Shown piece after piece: positions 1 through 6,134 of a DNA stretch of 11,430 nt (position 1 is its first letter; every line of letters begins with the position of its first letter). The stretch comes from Dehalococcoidia bacterium. Lineage in GTDB: Bacteria; Chloroflexota; Dehalococcoidia; UBA3495. Made by a program: the position numbers and the translations under genes. The notes beneath the pieces were generated by a model. It did not search any database, was not told the origin of the DNA, and was given only the letters and a program-made list of their open reading frames with translations. The DNA lies in contig JAPKDE010000063.1 of the NCBI GenBank assembly GCA_028822675.1, positions 1-11,430 on the forward strand, in the 5' to 3' direction.

Positions 1-1092
1 GAAAGTTGGCCAACTGCTCGAGCCGTCAGTGAGGCCATCGAGGGTGTTGGCGGCATCATGAACGCCAGCACTGACCGGGAGATGACTGTCTTCTGGGTCA
101 AAGTAGCCAAACTCCACTTCAAGACTGCATTCGCCGTTCTGATGGACATGGTTCTGCACTCCCGGCTCGATCCGGAAGAGGTTGAGAAGGAGCGGGAGGT
201 CATCCAGGAAGAACTCAGGATGACCTACGACTCGCCGTCGTACCGGGTGGACCTGTTGATTGATGAAGCCATGTGGCCGGACCAGGCCATGGGCCGTGAC
301 GTTGGCGGCACTCTGGAGACGGTGGCCGACATCCAGCAGAAAGACATCCACGACTACATGAAGCAGCAGTATAACCCGGCCAATACAGTAATCGCGGTGG
401 CGGGTAACGTGACCCACGAAGAGATCGTGGACATGCTGGTGGAGACGACTCAGAACTGGGAACCGCTTACTTCTCTCGACTGGGAGCCGGTGACCGCATC
501 TTCAGGATCTTTGGTCAAGATAGAACGCCGACGCAGTGACCAAACTCATCTGTGCCTTGGTGTGCCCGGCCTGTCCATGGCCGACCCGGACCGGTATGCC
601 TTCAACTTGATGAACACCATCTTGGGCGACGGCATGAGTAGTCGGCTGTTCTTGAACCTTCGAGAGGAACAGGGTTTGGCCTACGACGTAAGCAGCTCAA
701 CCAGCAGTTACCGTGACACGGGCGCACTGGTCGTCTATTGCGGCGTGGAACCACAGAAGACCAACGACGCTGTGAAGACCATTGTCAGTGAGTTCCACGG
801 CATGCACGAAGAACCCAGCGAGCAGGAACTCAACAAAGCCAAGGAATACTCCAAAGGGACCCTGTTGCTGCGGATGGAAGACACTCGGGCGGTGGCATCT
901 TGGCTTGGGGGACAGGAACTACTCCAAAATGAAGTACGGACCCCAGACGAGATTGTGAACCTGTTGGATGCGGTGCAACCCTCTGACATTGCCAGAGTGG
1001 CTAAGTCTGTCTTGAACGACGAGCAGATGCGTCTGGCAGTGGTCGGACCCCGCGGTGGCGTCAAAACTCTGGCAAACATGCTCCACTTCTAA
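1..1092 (+). CDS. M16 family zinc metallopeptidase (processing-peptidase-like), 5' truncated by window edge
   Basis: The frame is open from base 1 and runs 363 codons to TAA at 1090-1092. An ATG at base 58 is internal, because the 19 codons before it already match the family (the AISEAIEGVGG-type segment, here AVSEAIEGVGG). Roughly the first 60 residues, including the HxxEH zinc and catalytic motif, are expected to lie just upstream. The visible part contains MNASTDREMTVFWVKV, followed by EREVIQEE at about visible residues 64-71, which should carry the third zinc ligand Glu. The C-terminal M16 domain is recognisable from GDGMSSRLFLNLREEQGLAYDV, the substrate-binding Arg/Tyr region of the inactive half. 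Family members of about 420 aa are often annotated as pitrilysin-like or insulinase-like peptidases and cleave peptides or presequences. The substrate here is unknown. The gene ends at a strong hairpin terminator and converges on the FAH gene. The family call is firm; the specific role is not. Confidence 0.93.
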   Translation, partial: ESWPTARAVSEAIEGVGGIMNASTDREMTVFWVKVAKLHFKTAFAVLMDMVLHSRLDPEEVEKEREVIQEELRMTYDSPSYRVDLLIDEAMWPDQAMGRDVGGTLETVADIQQKDIHDYMKQQYNPANTVIAVAGNVTHEEIVDMLVETTQNWEPLTSLDWEPVTASSGSLVKIERRRSDQTHLCLGVPGLSMADPDRYAFNLMNTILGDGMSSRLFLNLREEQGLAYDVSSSTSSYRDTGALVVYCGVEPQKTNDAVKTIVSEFHGMHEEPSEQELNKAKEYSKGTLLLRMEDTRAVASWLGGQELLQNEVRTPDEIVNLLDAVQPSDIARVAKSVLNDEQMRLAVVGPRGGVKTLANMLHF

Positions 1093-1116
1093 TCCAGACG
1101 CTAACATAGAGTAATT

Positions 1117-1150
1117 AAAAAGACCTCCCGTTTTAACGGGAGGTCTTTTT
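1117..1150. terminator. Bidirectional intrinsic terminator between M16 and FAH genes
   Basis: Two perfect 15-nt arms (1117-1131 and 1136-1150) enclose a 4-nt loop, TTTA. The arm core is AGACCTCCCG. The outer ends are A5 on the left and T5 on the right, so each strand reads as a GC-rich stem followed by a U run. It lies 24 nt after the M16 stop and 32 nt beyond the FAH stop, so it can end transcription of both convergent genes. Confidence 0.93.
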
Positions 1151-1182
1151 AAATTTCTGGTTAAGTCCTTGGGAAATGTGGG

Positions 1183-1971
1183 CTACTTGGTCGGCTCTGC
1201 CTCAACCGAATTGCTGAGTGTTCCGATATTTGGAATCTCAACGTCCACGCTATCTCCGGGTTTTAGGGCCACAGTCACGCCGGTGCTGCCAGAGAATAGC
1301 AGGTCTCCCGGATGCAGGGTCACCTGCTGGCTGATGTAGCTCACAACCTCAGCAAATGAGAACAGCATCTCTTCGGTGTAGCCGTGCTGTACCTCTTTTC
1401 CGTTCAGGTGCACAATCATTTCCAGCTTTTGCGGGTCAACTTCAGTGTCGATCCAAGGGCCAACGGGAGCAAACGTATCTGAGCCTTTGGCCCGCCAGAA
1501 CGTCCAGTCATCCCCCTGCCAAGCGCGGTCGCTAACGTCGTTTCCGCAGGTATAACCCAGGATGTACTTGGGAGCTTCTTCGGGGCTTACCCGGCGACAA
1601 GTCTTCCCAATCACCGCAACAGCCTCGCCCTCGTAGTGGACATCAGTTGAATCACTGGGTAGCACAATGGGCTCACCGGTGCCGGTGAGTGAACCCCTGG
1701 CTTTGATCCAGGGATTTGGGTGGATGGGAACCTCTGGTGCGTCATCGCCCAATACGCCGGCGGCGTATTCCAAATGATTGGCAAAGTTCAGGCCGGGACA
1801 CCAGATCTCAGTCGGATCTGTCGGCGGAAGCAACTTCACGTCCTGCAGCGGGTGTTTCGTGTCGGTCAGACGGAATCTGGTATAGATACTGCCTCTTATC
1901 TCCACCACCTCATCACCCTGGACCACCCCATAGGCGGTCCGTCCATTGCTGCGGAAGCGTGCGATCTTCAT
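1183..1971 (-). CDS. Fumarylacetoacetate hydrolase (FAH) family protein
   Basis: A 262-aa protein of the FAH superfamily. Its members hydrolyse or decarboxylate 2-oxo acids and acylpyruvates in aromatic and sugar-acid catabolism, using a divalent metal. The metal site is visible: Y-E-G-E at residues 113-116 (E114, E116) and N-D at 144-145 (D145). The catalytic His region LNFANHLEY has H66. K162 and the following GSDTFAPVGPW segment match the family's substrate loop, and LKPGDSVDVEIPNIGTL closes the fold. The length suits the single-domain bacterial YcgM/HpcE-like group. The ATG at 1971 is preceded by TAGGAG (1976-1981 on the plus strand) with a 4-nt spacer, so the start is well supported. The exact substrate cannot be assigned. 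The gene is divergent from the LLM oxidoreductase, which may be functionally linked, and has an operator-like dyad about 30 nt upstream. Confidence 0.93.
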   Translation of the reverse strand: MKIARFRSNGRTAYGVVQGDEVVEIRGSIYTRFRLTDTKHPLQDVKLLPPTDPTEIWCPGLNFANHLEYAAGVLGDDAPEVPIHPNPWIKARGSLTGTGEPIVLPSDSTDVHYEGEAVAVIGKTCRRVSPEEAPKYILGYTCGNDVSDRAWQGDDWTFWRAKGSDTFAPVGPWIDTEVDPQKLEMIVHLNGKEVQHGYTEEMLFSFAEVVSYISQQVTLHPGDLLFSGSTGVTVALKPGDSVDVEIPNIGTLSNSVEAEPTK

Positions 1972-2000
1972 GCTACTCCTACCGTGTTTGTTTTGTTGAT

Positions 2001-2028
2001 TGTTTAGTCAAAAAGCTTGATTAGACAA
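2001..2028 (-). promoter_or_regulatory. Operator-like inverted repeat overlapping a weak FAH promoter
   Basis: Plus-strand arms TGTTTAGTCAA (2001-2011) and TTGATTAGACA (2017-2027) match as an inverted repeat at 9 of 11 positions, with a 5-nt centre (AAAGC). On the minus strand the outer arms contain a possible -35 TTGTCT (2028-2023) and -10 TAAACA (2006-2001) separated by 16 nt, which would put transcription start about 20 nt before the FAH start codon. The dyad is seen directly; the promoter match is weak and the bound regulator is unknown. Confidence 0.45.
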
Positions 2029-2097
2029 CCGGAGTCAATCGCGGATTCTACTTGTTATACCCAGGCGAGGCAAGGGGTTTTTAGGGTTGTTCGACAA

Positions 2098-2127
2098 TTG
2101 CTCTCGGACTAAACTACATGCTTAAAT
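2098..2127 (+). promoter_or_regulatory. Candidate extended -10 promoter for LLM oxidoreductase
   Basis: TGC followed by TTAAAT (2119-2127) forms a TGn extended -10 element. The -35 candidate TTGCTC (2098-2103), 18 nt upstream, matches only at TTG. It predicts a leader of about 80 nt before the TTG start at 2216. The same CATGCT(T/A)AAATG string recurs upstream of the EMO-like gene. Confidence 0.3.
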
Positions 2128-2204
2128 GCCGTTTCACGTGTGAGATTGATATGCGTCCTTCGCAAGCGCTGATTTCACATAAGAAAGGACACCGAAAGGC
2201 TGAG

Positions 2205-2210
2205 AAGGAG
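2205..2210 (+). promoter_or_regulatory. Shine-Dalgarno AAGGAG that fixes a TTG start
   Basis: AAGGAG lies 5 nt before TTG at 2216-2218. The N-terminus read from there (MKLGFFVTNQYL) is the canonical first beta strand of luciferase-like monooxygenases, so TTG is the likely true start codon. Confidence 0.85.
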
Positions 2211-2215
2211 ACCTC

Positions 2216-3226
2216 TTGAAACTAGGATTTTTTGTCACCAACCAATATCTCCCCGGCGAATCCATGCCGGAAAAGATTGAGGAGAGCTCAGAGCAGGTCA
2301 GGGCGGCAAGGGACGCTGGCTTCAGCCTCATTGCCACCGGCCAACACTATTTGTCGGCGCCCTATCAGATGAGCACTTCGCTGACCCTGCTGGCTCGCCT
2401 GGCTGCCGATGCCGGCGACATGCAGGTGGCGGCCACAGTTATTCTGGTGCCGCTGCACAACCCGGTCGAACTGGCGGAGAGCATCGCCACACTGGACGCC
2501 ATCACCAACGGCAAGTTTGTATTTGGCGTTGGCCTTGGTTACCGGGACGAAGAATACACGGCCTTTGGCGTGCAGCGCGGTGAGCGTGTTGGGCGTATGA
2601 ACGAGGCGATGGACCTAATCAAGCGATTGTGGTCTGAAGACGAGATTGAGTTTAACGGCAAGTATTACACGGTGCCGAAGACCAAGCTCAGCACCAAGCC
2701 AGTACAGAACCCCCATCCTCCCATTTGGGTTGCGGCTAATAACGATGTGGCAATTCGCCGCGCCGCTCGTTGGGGTTACCCCTGGCTAATCAACCCTCAC
2801 GCCACCGTACCGATGGTCGCCGACCAATGGACTCGCTACAAAGCAGCCTTGGAAGAGTTTGGAAACCCCGTGCCGGATGAACTGCCGATGATGCGTGAGA
2901 TGTACGTGGCCGAAGACCGAGAGACTGCCTACATAGAAAGCCAGCCTTTCCTTGAGGCCAAATACAAAGCCTATGCCGATTGGGGCCAGGACAAAGCCCT
3001 GCCCGGCGATGAGAGCTTCAGCGTGCCCTATCAGGACCTGGCAAAGGACCGGTTCCTGTTGGGTTCTCCGGACGACATAGTCGATGAGTTCCGCCGCTAC
3101 CACGACGAACTGGGCGTGAACCATATGATCTGCCGTATGCAGTGGCCCGGCATGCCTCAGGAACAGGTGTTGAAGCAGATAGAATTGCTGGGACGAGAGG
3201 TTATTCCTCGGATCAAAGAATTCTAA
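2216..3226 (+). CDS. LLM class flavin-dependent oxidoreductase (luciferase-like)
   Basis: A 336-aa cytosolic TIM-barrel protein of the bacterial luciferase-like family, which uses FMN or F420 for oxidation or oxygenation of small molecules. Family signatures run in order: KLGFFVTN at 2-9, the first beta strand; HNPVELAESIATLDAITNGKFVFGVGLGY at about 81-109, barrel strands and flavin pocket; an R..R..EAMDLIKRLW helix at about 124-139; and KPVQNPHPPIWVAA at about 161-174. Length is typical. It starts with TTG behind a good Shine-Dalgarno. It has no same-strand neighbour close enough for an operon on its 5' side. The FAH gene is divergent, suggesting a shared catabolic theme. Expansion of such flavin monooxygenases is reported for SAR202 Chloroflexota, which fits the suspected source. 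FMN or F420 use and the substrate cannot be decided from the sequence. Confidence 0.93.
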   Translation: MKLGFFVTNQYLPGESMPEKIEESSEQVRAARDAGFSLIATGQHYLSAPYQMSTSLTLLARLAADAGDMQVAATVILVPLHNPVELAESIATLDAITNGKFVFGVGLGYRDEEYTAFGVQRGERVGRMNEAMDLIKRLWSEDEIEFNGKYYTVPKTKLSTKPVQNPHPPIWVAANNDVAIRRAARWGYPWLINPHATVPMVADQWTRYKAALEEFGNPVPDELPMMREMYVAEDRETAYIESQPFLEAKYKAYADWGQDKALPGDESFSVPYQDLAKDRFLLGSPDDIVDEFRRYHDELGVNHMICRMQWPGMPQEQVLKQIELLGREVIPRIKEF

Positions 3227-3271
3227 GCTGCGTTCTTTTGGGGCGTTTCAGGCGGTTTAATCGGAGACCTA

Positions 3272-3312
3272 GATTCAGGTGCGATTCACCTAGGTGGAGC
3301 CGCGCCTGAATC
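3272..3312 (+). repeat. Nested inverted repeat (12-bp outer arms around a 10-bp palindrome)
   Basis: The outer arms GATTCAGGTGCG (3272-3283) and CGCGCCTGAATC (3301-3312) pair over 12 bp with one G-T wobble. Between them lies the perfect palindrome CACCTAGGTG (3287-3296). An alternative hairpin, AGGTG (3278-3282 region) with CACCT (3287-3291), competes with the outer stem. The element immediately precedes the candidate -10, so it could be an operator or a terminator-like stem without a U run. Confidence 0.6.
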
Positions 3313-3322
3313 ATGCTAAAAT
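3294..3322 (+). promoter_or_regulatory. Candidate extended -10 promoter for EMO-like operon
   Basis: TGC followed by TAAAAT (3314-3322) gives a TGn extended -10 with 5 of 6 matches to TATAAT. The -35 position, 17 nt upstream (GTGGAG, 3294-3299), is poor, as is usual for extended -10 promoters. The predicted leader is about 85 nt. Confidence 0.35.
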
Positions 3323-3378
3323 GGCGCATTGGCAATCTGCGTATCTCAGGCTGTCGATAATCGAAAAGCAAAAATTGT

Positions 3379-3398
3379 CCGGACGGTTCGCCGTCTGG
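3379..3398 (+). promoter_or_regulatory. Stable UUCG-loop hairpin in EMO-like leader
   Basis: CCGGACGG (3379-3386) pairs with CCGTCTGG (3391-3398) over 8 bp with one G-U wobble, closed by a TTCG loop. It ends 17 nt before the GTG start, in the region where a ribosome would load. It has no following U run, so it is not a standard terminator. Confidence 0.55.
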
Positions 3399-3415
3399 TA
3401 AAGCGGGTGTAGAGT

Positions 3416-5446
3416 GTGGTTCCTCCTGGAGATATAGGGGCGTTGCCCCTTTGGATAGGTGTATTAGGTCTGTTGGGCATCGCCCTGGCAGTATTCCATT
3501 ACGCTTTTTACGTCAGAGTGGTGAAGCTGGTCTTGCAGGGCAAAGAAACTGCCCGGTTTGACCAACCGCTGGTGCGGCTCAAAGGTGCGTTACTCATCTC
3601 CCTGGGCCAACAGAAAGTGCTACAGCGAGTGAAGTATGGCGACTACGCCGGTATCGGCCACGCCATCATCTTCTGGGGCTTTTTGACCTTCATGCTCAGC
3701 TACGGCATCTTTATCTTTGCTGCTTCAGTAAATGCGGGATTCCCCGAGTGGCTGCTGACCGAGACTGGCGTCAGAGTCTACAGCGCCTACTTGGACATAT
3801 TGTCGGCCGTCATGCTGGTGGTGCTGATTTGGGCGTTTGTCCGCCGCTGGGTTGTTAAGCCCAGCCGCCTCCGGTTTGACCTCACCCGCCATTCTGATGC
3901 TCTGATAATCGTGGTTCTGATTACCGGGTTGATGGCATCCACGCTGCTGACCCACGCCTTCTGGGTGGCCCAAGGCGGGACTGGCCCAGAGGCTGACGTT
4001 TACATCGGCAAATGGCTGGGCGAGTTGTTCATAGACTGGGGGGTGGGTGCCAGTGCTGCCAACTTCTGGCAAGGCTTTTTCTGGTGGTCTCATCTGTCCA
4101 TCATCCTGATCTTTACCGTCTATATCCCGTTCACCAAGCACATGCACATGTTTGCGGCCCCTGTGAACGCCTATTTCCGGTCCTTGGAGCCCAAGGGTGC
4201 TCTACCATTGATGGACCTGGAAAACACCGAGAAATTCGGAGCAGGGCGCGTTCAAGACTTCTCCTGGAAGCAGTTACTTGATGGGTACGCCTGTGCCGTG
4301 TGCGGTCGCTGCACGGATGTCTGCCCCGCCAACCTAACGGGCAAACAACTCTCGCCGATGCACATCGTTGAGGGGATCAAAGACCACATGGTGGCCATTG
4401 GTCATCAGGGTGAACGGAACGTCGATCTCGTGGAGCCCTCTCCGCTGGTGCCATCGATTATCTCTGAGTCGTCAATCTGGGATTGTCTGAACTGCGGTGC
4501 CTGCATGGAAGAATGCCCAGTGACGGTGGAGCATGTACCCACCATCATGGACATGCGCCGCCACCTGGTCTTGGAAGAGTCCAAAGCGCCTGAGTCGGCC
4601 ATGAACGCTCTACTAAGCTTGGAACAGCGTGGCCACCCCTGGCGCGGCACCCAATACTCTCGCACAGACTGGGCAGAAGGTCTTGAAGTGCCAACTCTGG
4701 CCGAGAAACCCGACGCTGAAGTCCTGTTCTGGGTTGGGTGTACCCCGGCTTTGGAGCAACGGAGCCAGGCCATCGCCCGCTCCATGGCCAAGGTGCTGAA
4801 GGCCGCCAAGGTGGACTTTGCCATCCTGGGTGACGAGGAGACCTGCACCGGAGACCCAGCGCGTCGTATGGGTAACGAGTACCTGTTCCAAATACTGGCC
4901 CAACAGAACATCGATACCATGAACGGTTACAACGTGAAGAAGGTGGTGACCACCTGCCCCCACTGCTTCAACACCATGAAGAATGAATACCCCCAGTTGG
5001 GCGGCAACTTTGAGGTTCTACACTACAGCCAGTTTGTGGACCGGCTCATCAAGAATGGCGATATAAAGCCAGTGAAGATGTTGGATGTGACCATGGCCTA
5101 TCACGACTCCTGCTTCTTGGGTCGACACAACGGCGTCTATGACGAGCCCCGCGACGTAGCCAAGGCCATCCCAGGCCTAAAGCTGGTTGAGATGGGTTCC
5201 CGCTGTCGCGAGCGTGGCTTCTGCTGCGGCGCCGGCGGTGGTCACATGTGGATTGAAGAAAGCCAAGGAGACCGTGTCAACCACGCCCGGACAGACCAGT
5301 TCATAGATACCGATGCGGACATGGTGGGGGTTTCCTGCCCATTCTGCGTCCAGATGTTGGATGAAGGCATCCAAGCAAAGGGACTGGCCTCTGAGAAACA
5401 AGCCAAAGACGTAATTGAGTTACTCGCGGACAGTCTAGATTTATAG
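3416..5446 (+). CDS. Membrane-bound HdrD-like Fe-S oxidoreductase, probable ETF:menaquinone oxidoreductase (EMO) type
   Basis: This 676-aa fusion has an N-terminal NarI-like membrane part with about five helices (roughly residues 12-36, 80-103, 124-143, 161-183, 219-240). Histidines at H28, H82, H180 and H226 are possible haem b ligands. Two 4Fe-4S motifs follow: C293/C296/C299/C303 and C357/C360/C363/C367. Then come two CCG (Cys-rich, HdrB/D) domains. The first has C442, C477, C514 and C517, but its expected CC pair is CT (ETCTGD). The second is complete: C566, C603-C604, C641, C644. Known EMO-type proteins with this order pass electrons from reduced ETF to menaquinone, as in acyl-CoA oxidation. 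HdrD/GlcF/DsrK relatives lack the fused membrane part. No etfAB genes lie in the window, so the donor is inferred. GTG at 3416 follows an in-frame TAG and lacks a clear Shine-Dalgarno. A TTG at 3443 with GGAG (3428-3431) 11 nt upstream is an alternative start. It heads a likely four-gene operon. Confidence 0.88.
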   Translation: MVPPGDIGALPLWIGVLGLLGIALAVFHYAFYVRVVKLVLQGKETARFDQPLVRLKGALLISLGQQKVLQRVKYGDYAGIGHAIIFWGFLTFMLSYGIFIFAASVNAGFPEWLLTETGVRVYSAYLDILSAVMLVVLIWAFVRRWVVKPSRLRFDLTRHSDALIIVVLITGLMASTLLTHAFWVAQGGTGPEADVYIGKWLGELFIDWGVGASAANFWQGFFWWSHLSIILIFTVYIPFTKHMHMFAAPVNAYFRSLEPKGALPLMDLENTEKFGAGRVQDFSWKQLLDGYACAVCGRCTDVCPANLTGKQLSPMHIVEGIKDHMVAIGHQGERNVDLVEPSPLVPSIISESSIWDCLNCGACMEECPVTVEHVPTIMDMRRHLVLEESKAPESAMNALLSLEQRGHPWRGTQYSRTDWAEGLEVPTLAEKPDAEVLFWVGCTPALEQRSQAIARSMAKVLKAAKVDFAILGDEETCTGDPARRMGNEYLFQILAQQNIDTMNGYNVKKVVTTCPHCFNTMKNEYPQLGGNFEVLHYSQFVDRLIKNGDIKPVKMLDVTMAYHDSCFLGRHNGVYDEPRDVAKAIPGLKLVEMGSRCRERGFCCGAGGGHMWIEESQGDRVNHARTDQFIDTDADMVGVSCPFCVQMLDEGIQAKGLASEKQAKDVIELLADSLDL

Positions 5447-5467
5447 CCCGGCTAAAGTGATGTTTAA

Positions 5468-5716
5468 ATGCCAATTACAGAAGTAGAAATAGTTAGTTCC
5501 TGTGGTGAGTGCGGCACCGAAATCGAGACTGTGACGGTTAAAAAAGACAACATGATGCTCTTTACCAAAGAGCAGGCGTGGTGTTCCAAATGCCAAACAG
5601 ATCGGCCTCAAGTGCGTGACGTGGCGGGCCGACTGTCTACTATCGAGGCAGAACAGCAGAGCTACCCCAAGGCGGTGGCGGCTGTACCATTTCCTGGCCA
5701 ATCTGATGGCCGATAA
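5468..5716 (+). CDS. Small zinc-ribbon-like protein, unknown function
   Basis: An 82-aa protein whose only clear motif is two CxxC knuckles, C12-x2-C15 (SCGECG) and C39-x2-C42 (WCSKC). They are 23 residues apart, as expected for a zinc ribbon or rubredoxin-like knuckle. The C-terminal 35 residues are polar and low in structure. It begins 21 nt after the EMO-like stop, with an in-frame TAA directly before the ATG, so no longer version exists. The Shine-Dalgarno is weak. Its last 11 nt overlap the start of the next gene, a sign of translational coupling. A role as metal-binding partner or regulator of the Fe-S oxidoreductase is a guess. Codon use matches the neighbours, so it is probably a real gene. 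Confidence 0.72.
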   Translation: MPITEVEIVSSCGECGTEIETVTVKKDNMMLFTKEQAWCSKCQTDRPQVRDVAGRLSTIEAEQQSYPKAVAAVPFPGQSDGR

Positions 5717-6086
5717 AGAAACTGTACTGGTCTTGACCAGCAACCTATTCTTCATGCCCCGCATTGAAGCTGCAGCTGAAGCCGGCGGACTGGAAACCGT
5801 CAGCGCGTCCACTGCCGAAGCTCTTATGAAAGCCGCAGAGTCCCACACTGTGCCGCTGGTGCTGGTTGACCTGGAAATGGATGAATCGGTCTGGACCGAA
5901 GCTCTGGAGAGCCTGGCGGCGTCCAAAGACCCCAACACTAGAGTCGTTGCCTACGGCCCCCACGGCGAGCCGGGCGTCTTGCGAAAAGCCCGGGATTTGG
6001 GCAGCGACGCTGTGATGATCAAACGTGATTTCTCAGAGGGCCTGCAAGATTTATTGGCCAGCCGCGGATCTTCGGCTATTAGCTGA
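5706..6086 (+). CDS. Receiver-like (CheY-fold) single-domain protein
   Basis: 126 aa from ATG at 5706, whose ATGG overlaps the end of the zinc-ribbon frame (TAA at 5714-5716). A GTG start at 5616 would add 30 residues that lack family character and would lie inside the upstream gene, so I prefer 5706. The pattern is beta-alpha like CheY: VLVLTS (7-12), LVLVDLEM (51-58) with D55 at the phospho-acceptor position, and RVVAYGPH (79-86). DAVMIKR (101-107) has K106 at the conserved Lys. The acidic pair normally at the end of strand 1 is absent (TSNLFF), so phosphorylation is doubtful and it may be a pseudo-receiver. No output domain is present. Function is unknown; coupling to the zinc-ribbon gene suggests a shared role. 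Confidence 0.75.
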   Translation: MADKETVLVLTSNLFFMPRIEAAAEAGGLETVSASTAEALMKAAESHTVPLVLVDLEMDESVWTEALESLAASKDPNTRVVAYGPHGEPGVLRKARDLGSDAVMIKRDFSEGLQDLLASRGSSAIS

Positions 6087-6134
6087 CACCGGGCCTAAAG
6101 CCGCTACAAATCTCGCCTCTGTACTTAGGTTGCA

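Larger units (their letters stand above)
1972..2215. other. Divergent intergenic region between FAH and LLM genes
   Basis: This 244-nt non-coding gap must hold promoters for both diverging genes. I see a 27-bp operator-like dyad near the FAH gene (2001-2027) and a candidate extended -10 (2119-2127) for the LLM gene. I see no RNA gene and no convincing small ORF. Confidence 0.7.
3227..3415 (+). other. Structured leader/promoter region of the EMO-like gene
   Basis: This 189-nt gap contains a nested inverted repeat (3272-3312), a candidate extended -10 (3314-3322) and a UUCG-loop hairpin (3379-3398). A TAG at 3410-3412, in frame with the next gene, shows that coding cannot begin before 3416. 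There is no U-tract terminator for the LLM gene, so readthrough is possible. Confidence 0.65.

Noticed and set aside
735..1107. Minus-strand open frames inside the M16 gene
   Set aside because: Antisense to a well-conserved coding frame; compositions are Ser/Arg/Thr-rich shadows with no family motif.
1716..2024. Plus-strand open frames opposite the FAH gene
   Set aside because: They lie within or across the FAH start in the opposite strand, lack ribosome sites and encode unrecognisable protein.
2087..2097. TTGT-TCG-ACAA dyad before the LLM gene as a Rex site
   Set aside because: Arms are only 4 bp and the spacing does not match known Rex operators; expected by chance.
2134..2210. Possible riboswitch in the LLM leader
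   Set aside because: Only short, unrelated pairings (for example CACGTG and CGC-AA-GCG); no known aptamer pattern.
4405..4963. Minus-strand frames of 171 and 116 codons inside the EMO-like gene
   Set aside because: Fully antisense to the Cys-motif-rich domain; no recognisable domains and no ribosome site.
5616..5705. Upstream GTG start for the receiver-like gene
   Set aside because: It would add 30 residues read from inside the zinc-ribbon gene; the fold begins naturally after ATG 5706.
5441..5938. 165-codon minus-strand frame across the zinc-ribbon and receiver-like genes
   Set aside because: Plausible in length but low complexity (Ser/Ala/Arg) and lacks a convincing start. The plus-strand pair shows CxxC knuckles, a CheY-like pattern and operon spacing.
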